The notes under the pieces are model-generated. The model was not told the origin of the DNA, made no database searches, and worked only from the letters and a program-made list of their open reading frames with translations. This document shows, piece after piece, positions 1-6,439 of a DNA stretch of 7,529 bases (position 1 is its first letter; each line of letters begins with the position of its first letter). The position numbers and the translations under genes are program-made. The DNA is from Alteromonadaceae bacterium (GTDB lineage Bacteria > Pseudomonadota > Gammaproteobacteria > Pseudomonadales > Oleiphilaceae): NCBI GenBank assembly GCA_013393545.1, contig JABXHG010000513.1:1-7529 (forward strand), read 5' to 3'.

Positions 1-745
1 AACCCAACGAGGGATTGTTGTCGAGGGTGGCGAAGCGGGGGGCCAGGCACACGCGTGGGAATATCTGGCGAGTATTCAGGCCGTGGCGGACGGCGTAGGT
101 GACCAGTTCGTTGAAGGGGGCCACGCGCATGGCCAGAAAGGTGTTAGAGAACAATTTGATGGCTTCGGCCTCGGTACTGTCGGTGAACAGCACGGGCGCA
201 TCTTCTTTTACCGCGCCCTGCCTCAGCAAACCGGCAAATACTTCGGCCCGCTCGGAACGCTCGCCAACAATAATGCGTGACGGGTACAGGTTGTCGTGCA
301 GGGCCTTGCCTTCGCGCAGGAACTCCGGCGCGAAGATGATGTTGCCGGTTTCAAATTGTTCGCAAACTTCTTTGGTATAACCCACTGGCACCGTGGATTT
401 GATGACCATAACCGCACCCGGATTAATGGCCATCACATCCTGAATGACTGACCCCACCGTTTTAGTATTGAAGTAGTTGGTTTGCGGGTCGTAATCGGTG
501 GGTGTGGCAATCACCACAAAATCCGCACCCTGGTAGGCCTTCTCCTTGTCCAGCGTGGCGGTAAAGTTCAGCTGCTTGTTCGCCAGAAAGTCGGAGATTT
601 CCGCATCAATAATCGGGCTTTTTCGGTTATTCAGCAGCTCGACTTTTTCTGGATCAATAACCAGCGCAAACACTTCGCTGTGCTTGGCCAGTTGCCTGGC
701 GTTGGAAAGGCCTACGTAGCCGGTGCCGGCGATGGCGATTTTCAT
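1..745 (-). CDS. ugd: UDP-glucose 6-dehydrogenase, N-terminal 248 residues, cut by the window edge
   Basis: Oxidises UDP-glucose to UDP-glucuronate with two NAD+ in the cytoplasm, supplying a uronic acid donor for surface glycans. Seen here: Rossmann motif GTGYVG at residues 7-12, ATPTDYDP near 80-87, KSTVPVG at 116-122 (T118), [10 protein letters not shown] at 140-149 (E141, E145), [15 protein letters not shown] at 187-201 (K197, N201). These match the known catalytic and substrate residues of the short, E. coli-like Ugd class of about 388 residues, so roughly 140 residues including the catalytic cysteine lie beyond the left edge. The ATG at 745 is supported by GAGGA five bases upstream. Odd: Val sits at residue 29, where the family usually has the NAD ribose-binding Asp, and residues 210-247 differ from the family at many near-invariant positions (for example RVCLAPRF where EGVCLDPRIG is usual). 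It is the last gene in the operon order seen here. Confidence 0.93.
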   Translation of the reverse strand, partial: MKIAIAGTGYVGLSNARQLAKHSEVFALVIDPEKVELLNNRKSPIIDAEISDFLANKQLNFTATLDKEKAYQGADFVVIATPTDYDPQTNYFNTKTVGSVIQDVMAINPGAVMVIKSTVPVGYTKEVCEQFETGNIIFAPEFLREGKALHDNLYPSRIIVGERSERAEVFAGLLRQGAVKEDAPVLFTDSTEAEAIKLFSNTFLAMRVAPFNELVTYAVRHGLNTRQIFPRVCLAPRFATLDNNPSLG

Positions 746-750
746 GGGTA

Positions 751-755
751 TCCTC
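751..755 (-). promoter_or_regulatory. Ribosome binding site of ugd
   Basis: On the minus strand the bases read GAGGA, five bases before the ATG at 745. It is one of the clearest Shine-Dalgarno sequences in the window and fixes the ugd start. It suggests ugd is initiated independently rather than by coupling to the VanZ-like gene, whose stop is about 50 bases upstream. Confidence 0.7.
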
Positions 756-765
756 ATTTGCTGCC

Positions 766-786
766 CCTGCCTTCCGGACAGGCAAG
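766..786 (-). other. Small intercistronic hairpin between the VanZ-like gene and ugd
   Basis: On the minus strand CTTGCCT and AGGCAGG can pair as a 7-bp stem with one U-G wobble around a 7-base loop. No U-run follows it, so it is not a convincing intrinsic terminator; it could be an mRNA stability element or chance. It is the only structure seen in the gap between the VanZ-like stop (798) and the ugd start (745). Confidence 0.3.
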
Positions 787-797
787 AGTGTATGTTT

Positions 798-1166
798 CTA
801 ACTCGAATAGTACATGCTTTTCATTAACGCCAACATGGCGAGCGCTGCCCAGGCAATCAGTACGGCCGATACGTTTGCTATGGCATCCCAGACACTGAAA
901 AAACGTGTGGGTTGTAACCAGTTCTGCAAAAATTCCGCTGACAATGCAAAAACCAGCACGGGCAGCCAGAAAGCCCACCATGAGCACGTGCGAAACGCGA
1001 GTCGGCCGGTAACGCTCACAGCGCCAAAGGCGAGAAAGTGCATTAACTTGTCGGAATTTTCAAACTCTGCACTTGGCGGCGCAGCGGTGAAGAGCCCCCA
1101 GACTGTTAACGAAAGGCATAATGTGAACATCAGCCTCCATGCCCAAGTCTTGGTGCGGTAGATCAA
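798..1166 (-). CDS. VanZ-like small integral membrane protein
   Basis: A small hydrophobic protein of about 122 residues with four likely membrane segments (roughly 12-28, 44-58, 63-80, 97-115). Its VanZ-family signatures are DKLMHFLAF near 39-47, an acidic/Gln segment AEFLQ near 77-81, and [10 protein letters not shown] near 89-98, which corresponds to the family's conserved F-S-x-x-D-x-x-A-N. VanZ itself affects teicoplanin resistance, but most homologues in polysaccharide loci have no assigned role, so no function is given. The start is uncertain. The frame is open from a TTG at 1208 inside the aminotransferase. A TTG at 1166 overlaps the aminotransferase stop as TTGA, and the first in-frame ATG is at 1130 (110 residues) with GGAGG only three bases before it. 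I chose 1166 because it keeps a short basic N-terminus before the first helix and fits translational coupling. Stop TAG at 798. Confidence 0.75.
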   Translation of the reverse strand: MIYRTKTWAWRLMFTLCLSLTVWGLFTAAPPSAEFENSDKLMHFLAFGAVSVTGRLAFRTCSWWAFWLPVLVFALSAEFLQNWLQPTRFFSVWDAIANVSAVLIAWAALAMLALMKSMYYSS

Positions 1167-2341
1167 TGGAAGGAAGCCTGCGTCATGACTTGCTTTAGCA
1201 CTGCACAAGTCTTGTCTATTTCTGCCTCGGTTAACGTTGGGTGCACCAGAAACATGAGGCTGGTTTCTCCCAGTTCCCTGGCGATCGGCAGAGGGTTTTC
1301 AGGCTGCCAGCCTGTTCCATTAAAAGCAATCTCTAAATAAACTTCCGGGCAGGCCCCCGAGAAACAAGGCACGCCAGCTTCTACCATGGCCTGTTGTATA
1401 CGATCTCTGTTCCAGCCTTCCGCCAGCTGTTCCGGCTCTACAAATACATAACACTTGTAAGCAGCGTGTTCCACGTGCTCCACCACTTCCGGCACGCGTA
1501 AGCCGGGTAATTCACGGGCGGTGTGCCAGATGCGCTCTGCATTGGCCAAGCGTTGTTCGTGCCATTCGGGCATGCGCTGCAGTTGAATACGGCCGATCAC
1601 GCCCTGCATTTCTGTCATTCGCCAGTTGGTTCCGAAAGTGTCGTGCAGCCAGTGGAAGCCTGCGGAATGCTCCTTTTCATAGACTTCATGCCAGCTTTTC
1701 CCGTGGTCTTTATAAGCCCACATTTTTGACCATAACGCCCGGCTGTTCGTGGTTACCATGCCGCCTTCCCCACCGGTGGTCATGATTTTGTCCTGACAAA
1801 AGGACCAACACCCCACGTGGCCGTGGGAGCCCACCGAGCGGCCCTTGTACAGCGCGCCATGGGCCTGTGCACAGTCCTCAATGATATACAGGCCGTGTTC
1901 GTCCGCCAGCTGCATGAAGCCATCCATTTCGCAGGGCCAGCCAGCCAGGTGCACACAGATTATAGCTTTGGTGCGCGGGGTGATGGCCGGGCGAACCGTG
2001 GCGGGAGTGATATTCTGGCAACGCCGGCCCACATCAGCAAACACTGGCTTTGCACCGGCTGTCACGATACTGGAAACAGAGGCGAGAAAGGTGCGGGGCG
2101 TTACAATCACTTCATCGCCCGGGCCTATGCCAAGGCCCTTTAACGCCGAATCCAATGCGACGGTGCCGTTGGCCAGGGCGATGGCGTATTCGGTGTTGGC
2201 GTAAGCTGCGAACTCGCGTTCGAATTCACGGCATTGCTGGCCTGTCCAATAATTCACTTTATTGGAGAGTAACACCTCGCGCACTGCATCGGCCTCTTCC
2301 TCGGTAAAGGAGGGCCAGGGGGAGAATGGTCCATTCAGCAT
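1163..2341 (-). CDS. DegT/DnrJ/EryC1/StrS family PLP-dependent sugar aminotransferase
   Basis: A 392-residue aminotransferase of the family that transfers an amino group, usually from glutamate, to a keto sugar nucleotide, giving 3- or 4-amino sugars for glycans. Visible landmarks: ANGTVAL at 57-63 (cofactor phosphate contact), GDEVIVTPRTF at 75-85, IIEDCAQAHG at 153-162 with Asp156 facing the PLP pyridine nitrogen, SFCQDKIMTTGGEGGM at 180-195 with Lys185 as Schiff-base lysine, and GTNWRMTEMQ at 237-246. Length is normal for the family. The ATG at 2341 follows the TAA of the sugar transferase with no gap, so the two are co-translated. The substrate is unknown: a 4-keto sugar for a bacillosamine-like product would suit the PglC-type neighbour, but neither the dehydratase nor the acetyltransferase of such a pathway is visible. 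Its stop overlaps the likely start of the VanZ-like gene. Confidence 0.93.
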   Translation of the reverse strand: MLNGPFSPWPSFTEEEADAVREVLLSNKVNYWTGQQCREFEREFAAYANTEYAIALANGTVALDSALKGLGIGPGDEVIVTPRTFLASVSSIVTAGAKPVFADVGRRCQNITPATVRPAITPRTKAIICVHLAGWPCEMDGFMQLADEHGLYIIEDCAQAHGALYKGRSVGSHGHVGCWSFCQDKIMTTGGEGGMVTTNSRALWSKMWAYKDHGKSWHEVYEKEHSAGFHWLHDTFGTNWRMTEMQGVIGRIQLQRMPEWHEQRLANAERIWHTARELPGLRVPEVVEHVEHAAYKCYVFVEPEQLAEGWNRDRIQQAMVEAGVPCFSGACPEVYLEIAFNGTGWQPENPLPIARELGETSLMFLVHPTLTEAEIDKTCAVLKQVMTQASFH

Positions 2342-2968
2342 TTAGTGCAACACCGTGTTCATTATGTATTGAATGTCGCGTCCGAGCGACCAATGGCGAA
2401 TATAATTCAGGTTGATCTGTACTTTATCAGGCCAAAGCACTTCGCGGTTATAGGCTTCCGGGTTGTCCTGAGCCGCGAGCAGGGCTGCCTCGTTCCTGTA
2501 TTTAATAGTGGCCGGCCCGGTAATGCCTGGCCGGATCAACAACAGGTCACGCTCTTGCCCCTGCAGAGTATCGGCAAAACCAGGCACATCGGGCCTCGGC
2601 CCGACAAAACTCATGTGCCCAAGCAACACGTTCCAGAGCTGCGGCAGCTCATCAATTTTGGTGCGACGGAGAAAACCACCAACGCGAGTGATTCTGGGGT
2701 CTCCCTGGCAGGTCACTGTTGTGCCGGTTTCGGCCGTGGGCAGCATGGTTCTGATTTTTACCACATTAAAAACCCGACCATTACGCCCTACTCGCTGCTG
2801 AGTAAAGAAGCCGTTGGAGCGGGTGTCTATGGTGGCAGCGAGCCAGGCAAGGAGAATGAGCCACCAGGTGGCGAGTAATGCCAAAACAGAAAATACCACA
2901 TCAAACGTTCTTTTTTGAGCCGCTTGCCACCAACTCAGCCCTGCCTGGTGGGCGTTAGAGGTAACCAT
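2342..2968 (-). CDS. PglC-type phosphoglycosyl transferase (bacterial sugar transferase) that primes the lipid carrier
   Basis: A monotopic inner-membrane enzyme that transfers a sugar 1-phosphate from an NDP-sugar to undecaprenyl phosphate, the first membrane step of repeat-unit assembly. At 208 residues it is the short form, with only the catalytic domain and no CoA-binding or polytopic extension as in WbaP. Seen: basic/aromatic N-terminus KRTFDVVFSVLA (19-30), one re-entrant hydrophobic helix at about 23-46, QQRVGRNGRVFNVVKIRTM (57-75), DPRITRVGGFLRRTKIDELPQ (90-110) with the catalytic Asp106-Glu107 pair, MSFVGPRPDVP (119-129) and RPGITG (146-151). The substrate cannot be read from sequence; PglC relatives use UDP-diNAc-bacillosamine, others use galactose or FucNAc4N-type sugars. 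Its ATG at 2968 lies 14 bases inside the upstream sulfotransferase gene, and its TAA abuts the aminotransferase ATG. Confidence 0.95.
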   Translation of the reverse strand: MVTSNAHQAGLSWWQAAQKRTFDVVFSVLALLATWWLILLAWLAATIDTRSNGFFTQQRVGRNGRVFNVVKIRTMLPTAETGTTVTCQGDPRITRVGGFLRRTKIDELPQLWNVLLGHMSFVGPRPDVPGFADTLQGQERDLLLIRPGITGPATIKYRNEAALLAAQDNPEAYNREVLWPDKVQINLNYIRHWSLGRDIQYIMNTVLH

Positions 2969-3812
2969 AACGTTGTAGTGTCTCCCCTACCAGATTCTCA
3001 AGACTGGCCACCTCGCTTGCGCCCAATGCCTTTCGCCCTTTTCCCAAACTCTGTGGCGATACTCGCTCTACCGCCCTCGCAACTTTATCAGGCGGAACAT
3101 CCCGTCCCATGAATTCAAGAATCCGGGTGAGCTCTTCAACCGGGTGCTTCACGAAATCCTCGTAACGAACACGCACAACCTTGCCTTCCGGCATTCGGGA
3201 AAAAGCTTCTTCCGCTTTATCCACACAGCGTTGCCATTGAAGGGCGCAGACTTCGTTCAATGTGTGCTGCTGTAAAATAGTTTGCATACCGTCCAGAGCC
3301 GGCCCCCAAAAAGCCAGGCGGTTTTCTTTGGACAGCAGGCGATACACCCTCGCCCAGCAATACCGGAACCCGTAGTAAGGCAGATCCGTTTTCGGCACGA
3401 ACCGCATTTTCTTCAGGATATAGGGAATCTCCAGTTCTGCTGTCCAGCGTTCTTTGGCGGAGCCGGTTGCATCGAGGCCATCACGGTAAATAAAAATGTA
3501 TTTTGCCTCTGGCAGTACGGCATCCACAAATGGTACGCGTAATGAGTTGGCACAGGTTTTCTCTACAACGACTTGTGCGCCGCTTTCGGTGCCAAGTTCG
3601 GTAAACCACTGCCTTATGTATTTTTTTACAGCAGGTGTTGCCTTGCCGGGAGGTATTTCATCAGAAGGGTAACGAACGTTGCCATGGCGCCAGATGTAGT
3701 TGATTTCGTCGCACGGCCAGGTGGCGAAACCATCCAGTGAAGTGAGGACGTCGCGTAGCATGTTGGTGCCTGAGCGGGGGGCGCCGACTATAATAAGAGG
3801 CTGATAATCCAT
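2955..3812 (-). CDS. PAPS-dependent sulfotransferase
   Basis: A 285-residue protein with the sulfotransferase fold, which transfers sulfate from 3'-phosphoadenylyl sulfate to a hydroxyl or amine. Seen: the 5'-phosphosulfate loop VGAPRSGTNMLRD at 9-21; EKTCANSLRVPF at 84-95, where the Glu of the EKT/EKS motif is the catalytic base in heparan-sulfate sulfotransferases; the 3'-phosphate motif YIFIYRDGLDATGSAKERW at 105-123 (Arg110, Ser118); and a C-terminal VRVRYEDFVKHPVEEL segment (213-228), typical of Sulfotransfer_1/3 proteins. There is no signal peptide or membrane segment, so it should be cytoplasmic. Lying between a GT4 and the priming transferase, it probably sulfates the glycan or its lipid-linked intermediate; that target is inference. 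Start ATG at 3812 overlaps the GT4 stop by one base (TAATG), with AGGAG ten bases upstream. The 3' end overlaps the next gene by 14 bases. Confidence 0.9.
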   Translation of the reverse strand: MDYQPLIIVGAPRSGTNMLRDVLTSLDGFATWPCDEINYIWRHGNVRYPSDEIPPGKATPAVKKYIRQWFTELGTESGAQVVVEKTCANSLRVPFVDAVLPEAKYIFIYRDGLDATGSAKERWTAELEIPYILKKMRFVPKTDLPYYGFRYCWARVYRLLSKENRLAFWGPALDGMQTILQQHTLNEVCALQWQRCVDKAEEAFSRMPEGKVVRVRYEDFVKHPVEELTRILEFMGRDVPPDKVARAVERVSPQSLGKGRKALGASEVASLENLVGETLQRYGYL

Positions 3813-4936
3813 TAAATGTCTACTCCTAATTTCCTATAGACGTTCAAATACGCCTCTTGCACCGCTCGAATATCAAAGGCCTCTTTAGCTAATTCACTGG
3901 CCTTTCGGCCCATCTCCAACCTTAGTCCTTTATCCTCAAGTAACTGAAAAACGCGCTCAGTCATTTGCTCTACATTCCGGTCTGGAACAAGGAAGCCCGT
4001 TTGCTCATTACGAACAGCTTCTCGCACTCCGGGCACGTCAAAGGCGACGGTAGGTAAGCCTGTAGCAGCAGCTTCCATAACAACACGGGGCACTCCTTCT
4101 CTATAAAAAGAAGGAAATAAGAAAAGATCCGCATCAATTAATAGTGGTAATACATCACTGAGTGGACCGACGTATTCAACATCAGGGCATTTTTGTAACC
4201 GCGCCAGATCAACACGGTCTGGATGAGAATTTTCTTTCTCACCGGCCAAGACAAATTTTGCGGAGGGAAGTTTTCGGCGGATCTCAGTGGCGACAGCAGA
4301 AAACTCAAAAACACCCTTTTGTTTAAGCAGCCTAGCAACCATGACTATGACCGGACCTTTTGCATCCCTCTTCGAGCGCTCCACGAATGAGAACCGATCT
4401 AAAGGAACGCCAGATCCAGTTACAGTCATGGATCTATCTGAACTTATCCAACCATTATGCACAAACAATGACTCATCATCCGGATTTTGAAAAATAGTCA
4501 GGTTTGCGCGAGGGAGGGCCCTTCGGTAGCCCAAACTTGCCAGCTTTGCAGACATACCCCCAGAACAAAAGGCGTTTCCCAAACCAGTAATGGTATTAAC
4601 AGTTATCGACGACCTATTGCCAATATTATGCATAGCCAAAGAACCCAGAATGATAGGCTTTGCATGGAAAAAATGAGCAAGGAGCGGCGAATATATTTCT
4701 ATGATCTCACGCAACCTTCGACTGGCCATCCAATCTTTCAGCACCGAAAGTCCCCCGCGTCCGAATTCGGTCGGTTCTAATACTGCACCCAGCTCTACAA
4801 GCTTTCGACTATCCGAATCGTCAGCAGTCGCCAACACAACATGCCAACCACTATCAATAAATTTTTCAATCAATTCTCGACGAGAGCTATATAAGGCATA
4901 ACCTCGATTCGCAGCAAAAAGAACAAATTTTCTCAT
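3812..4936 (-). CDS. GT4-family glycosyltransferase (CapM/PglA-like)
   Basis: A retaining GT-B glycosyltransferase of 374 residues that would add a sugar to a lipid-linked acceptor at the cytoplasmic face of the inner membrane. Seen (numbering from the ATG at 4936): N-terminal strand KFVLFAANRGYAL followed by SRRELIEKFIDSGW, acceptor-side HFFHAKPIILGSLA near 89-102, ITVNTITGLGNAF near 111-123, donor-domain VARLLKQKGVFEF near 200-212, LAGEKEN near 230-236, and EGVPRVVMEAAATGLP at 280-295, which holds the E-x7-E nucleotide-sugar motif. The acceptor-side segments resemble the CapM/PglA branch, which often acts on the sugar placed by PglC-type enzymes; the PglC-type gene two positions downstream fits this. 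The frame is open to a TTG at 4951, but ATG is preferred and the upstream codons look like non-coding linker. Its base composition is intermediate between its two sets of neighbours. Confidence 0.93.
   Translation of the reverse strand: MRKFVLFAANRGYALYSSRRELIEKFIDSGWHVVLATADDSDSRKLVELGAVLEPTEFGRGGLSVLKDWMASRRLREIIEIYSPLLAHFFHAKPIILGSLAMHNIGNRSSITVNTITGLGNAFCSGGMSAKLASLGYRRALPRANLTIFQNPDDESLFVHNGWISSDRSMTVTGSGVPLDRFSFVERSKRDAKGPVIVMVARLLKQKGVFEFSAVATEIRRKLPSAKFVLAGEKENSHPDRVDLARLQKCPDVEYVGPLSDVLPLLIDADLFLFPSFYREGVPRVVMEAAATGLPTVAFDVPGVREAVRNEQTGFLVPDRNVEQMTERVFQLLEDKGLRLEMGRKASELAKEAFDIRAVQEAYLNVYRKLGVDI
3823..3827 (-). promoter_or_regulatory. Ribosome binding site of the sulfotransferase, inside the GT4 coding end
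   Basis: Minus-strand AGGAG lies ten bases before the ATG at 3812, within the last codons of the GT4 gene. Together with the TAATG stop/start overlap it supports this start and suggests re-initiation by ribosomes leaving the GT4 gene. Confidence 0.55.
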
Positions 4937-4960
4937 AATATTAAAAGCCAACCTTGAGAG

Positions 4961-5764
4961 TTAGGACCTGCCTACAACCAAGCCACTCAGTCTAAAAACC
5001 CAAAAGTACGACGCCAAAAAAAACAAAAACCAAGAAGACTCAAAACCAAAAAAAATAAAAATAATACTTAAAAACAAAACACATGAATAATAACTGAAGC
5101 GAAAAAAATCCAAATCCCCCCTAACGAAATAACTGATACTTAATCCGTATTTTGGCTTAGATGCGTGCTCTATAGAACGGATAAAGGGGAAGACCAACAA
5201 AACAAAAACCCCATTAATAAAGGACACCTCAGAACTAAAAACCAGACTTGGAATTGATAGATACTTTATCGACGAAAGAAAAAAATATGTAATAATATTA
5301 AGCCTAGATCTAACAAGGTTGTGGATATAAAAAAACAACCCTCCCAAAACACACAAAACCCCAAATAAAAATAAATTTAAATCTAGATTAAAAAACAAAC
5401 AAAAACAATAGAGTAAAATAAAAGCCAACACAGAAAACACTAATTTAACTAAAAATATCAACTTTAAATTAGGAAGGAATGCAGAAATTTCATCCTTTGG
5501 CAAACGATAGTTAGGATGATTCTCTCGACCGGTAACGACCACATCATTAAAAATATAACCAAAATCGTACAACGACTGCCAAGCAACAAACGAAAGCAAA
5601 AATGTCAAAATCACCGACAAAACTGAAAAGCTAGAGCTCAAGAAAACTACAAAAAAAATAAATCCGGGATAAAGAGCAAACCACGAAACAAATTCTTTTT
5701 TTGATTGTATTCTAGTATGTAAAAAATACCATCCGGGGAAAAAAACTTTTTTAGGGAAACTCAC
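4961..5764 (-). CDS. Polytopic membrane protein, divergent UbiA-prenyltransferase-like (tentative)
   Basis: A very hydrophobic 267-residue protein with about eight likely membrane helices (about 25-42, 46-64, 105-126, 129-147, 155-170, 182-197, 225-240, 244-260). After helix 2 comes a conserved-looking cytoplasmic loop, YDFGYIFNDVVVTGRENHP at 66-84 and then YRL. It sits where UbiA enzymes carry the first N-D-x-x-D-x-x-x-D motif that binds prenyl diphosphate through magnesium; here Asn73-Asp74 are kept, the next Asp is Val, and the last acidic residue is Glu81. A second polar loop, RSIEHASKPKYGLS (196-209), could match the second UbiA loop but lacks its aspartates. The start is GTG at 5764, overlapping the phosphatase stop as GTGA, so the two are probably coupled. 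HAD and UbiA domains are known as fused proteins in polysaccharide loci, which is the main support for this call. It could instead be an uncharacterised O-antigen membrane family. Very AT-rich coding. Confidence 0.55.
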   Translation of the reverse strand: MSFPKKVFFPGWYFLHTRIQSKKEFVSWFALYPGFIFFVVFLSSSFSVLSVILTFLLSFVAWQSLYDFGYIFNDVVVTGRENHPNYRLPKDEISAFLPNLKLIFLVKLVFSVLAFILLYCFCLFFNLDLNLFLFGVLCVLGGLFFYIHNLVRSRLNIITYFFLSSIKYLSIPSLVFSSEVSFINGVFVLLVFPFIRSIEHASKPKYGLSISYFVRGDLDFFRFSYYSCVLFLSIIFIFFGFESSWFLFFLASYFWVFRLSGLVVGRS

Positions 5765-6429
5765 TTTCTAACAATCCTAGCATTAATGGGACTATTAACC
5801 TTCCACCAATCAAAATTTTTCTTACTCGAAAGAATCCAGCTTTCAGATGCATCTAAAACCATGGGTAAATCATCCTTGTTATCTGTAATAACACTATAGG
5901 AAAACCCTTCTCTGCGAAACCCGTTAACAAAGTTTAACTTTTGACCTTTGATATCACTTTTCAACCGACCGGTTGACCCTCCTTTTTCAGTCCACTCAAG
6001 CTCGGAAGCCAACCAAAAATCAACTTTAAAAGACGCACTTAGGCTTATCGCAGAAACAATCTCGGAAATGGTTCCAGAAACGAGCCAAACGTCAAAACCG
6101 TCGCTTATTTTGGAATCTATTATAGTGACAACATCGAGACTCTCTTTACCTCTAAGCCTATCCTGAACGTATTGCGACGCCATTTTCTCAAGATCTTCTT
6201 TATTAGCACCATTAAAAGCATTAATAGTCGAATCACGCCAAAGATCTTTATTTCCACCCAAATTAACTAACTTTGATATAACTTTACCTACAATCGTTCC
6301 GCTTAGGCCTACTCTAAAATATTTGAATATTGACCTTTGTCTCCAATACCATTTTGAGAAATCGTAAAGCGTATTAATGCGAGGGTACAACGTACCATCA
6401 ATATCTACAATTATAACCTTTTTTTTCAT
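5761..6429 (-). CDS. HAD-superfamily phosphatase (HAD-IB, phosphoserine-phosphatase-like)
   Basis: A 222-residue soluble hydrolase with all four HAD motifs: motif I VDIDGTL at 8-14 (nucleophile Asp9, acid/base Asp11), motif II WLVSGT at 115-120 (Ser118), a motif III lysine in KSDIKGQK at 157-164 (Lys161 or Lys164), and motif IV ITDNKDDLPM at 181-190 (Asp183 and Asp187 for magnesium). The helical insert between motifs I and II (about 20-100) is a C1-type cap as in SerB-like HAD-IB enzymes. It should be an active phosphomonoesterase; the substrate is unknown. Coupling by a 4-base overlap to the UbiA-like membrane protein suggests it acts on that enzyme's product or precursor, such as a lipid-linked pentose phosphate (inference). 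The ATG at 6429 follows the GT2 stop by 10 bases. Only a weak ribosome site is seen, and an A8 run covers codons 2-4. Confidence 0.85.
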   Translation of the reverse strand: MKKKVIIVDIDGTLYPRINTLYDFSKWYWRQRSIFKYFRVGLSGTIVGKVISKLVNLGGNKDLWRDSTINAFNGANKEDLEKMASQYVQDRLRGKESLDVVTIIDSKISDGFDVWLVSGTISEIVSAISLSASFKVDFWLASELEWTEKGGSTGRLKSDIKGQKLNFVNGFRREGFSYSVITDNKDDLPMVLDASESWILSSKKNFDWWKVNSPINARIVRK

Positions 6430-6439
6430 ACCAGATCGC

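Noticed and set aside
223..417. Minus-strand frame of 64 codons within ugd
   Set aside because: It is a different frame of the same region where ugd shows strong family motifs; it is a shadow.
766..786. Rho-independent terminator after the VanZ-like gene
   Set aside because: A stem exists, but the downstream minus-strand bases are G-rich (GGGCAGC) rather than a U-run, so it is listed only as a hairpin.
482..898. Plus-strand open frame of 138 codons
   Set aside because: It spans the opposite strand of ugd, the intergenic gap and part of the VanZ-like gene; no domain and no ribosome site.
1817..2204. Two overlapping plus-strand open frames
   Set aside because: Both are antisense to the DegT aminotransferase core, with no recognisable domain.
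2345..2878. Plus-strand open frame of 177 codons
   Set aside because: It is antisense to the phosphoglycosyl transferase, whose catalytic motifs are intact; the translation shows no recognisable domain and is explained by GC-biased codons of the real gene.
4937..4951. TTG start extending the GT4 protein by five residues
   Set aside because: The AAGG just before it is too close to serve as a ribosome site, and the ATG at 4936 begins at the first beta strand expected for the family.
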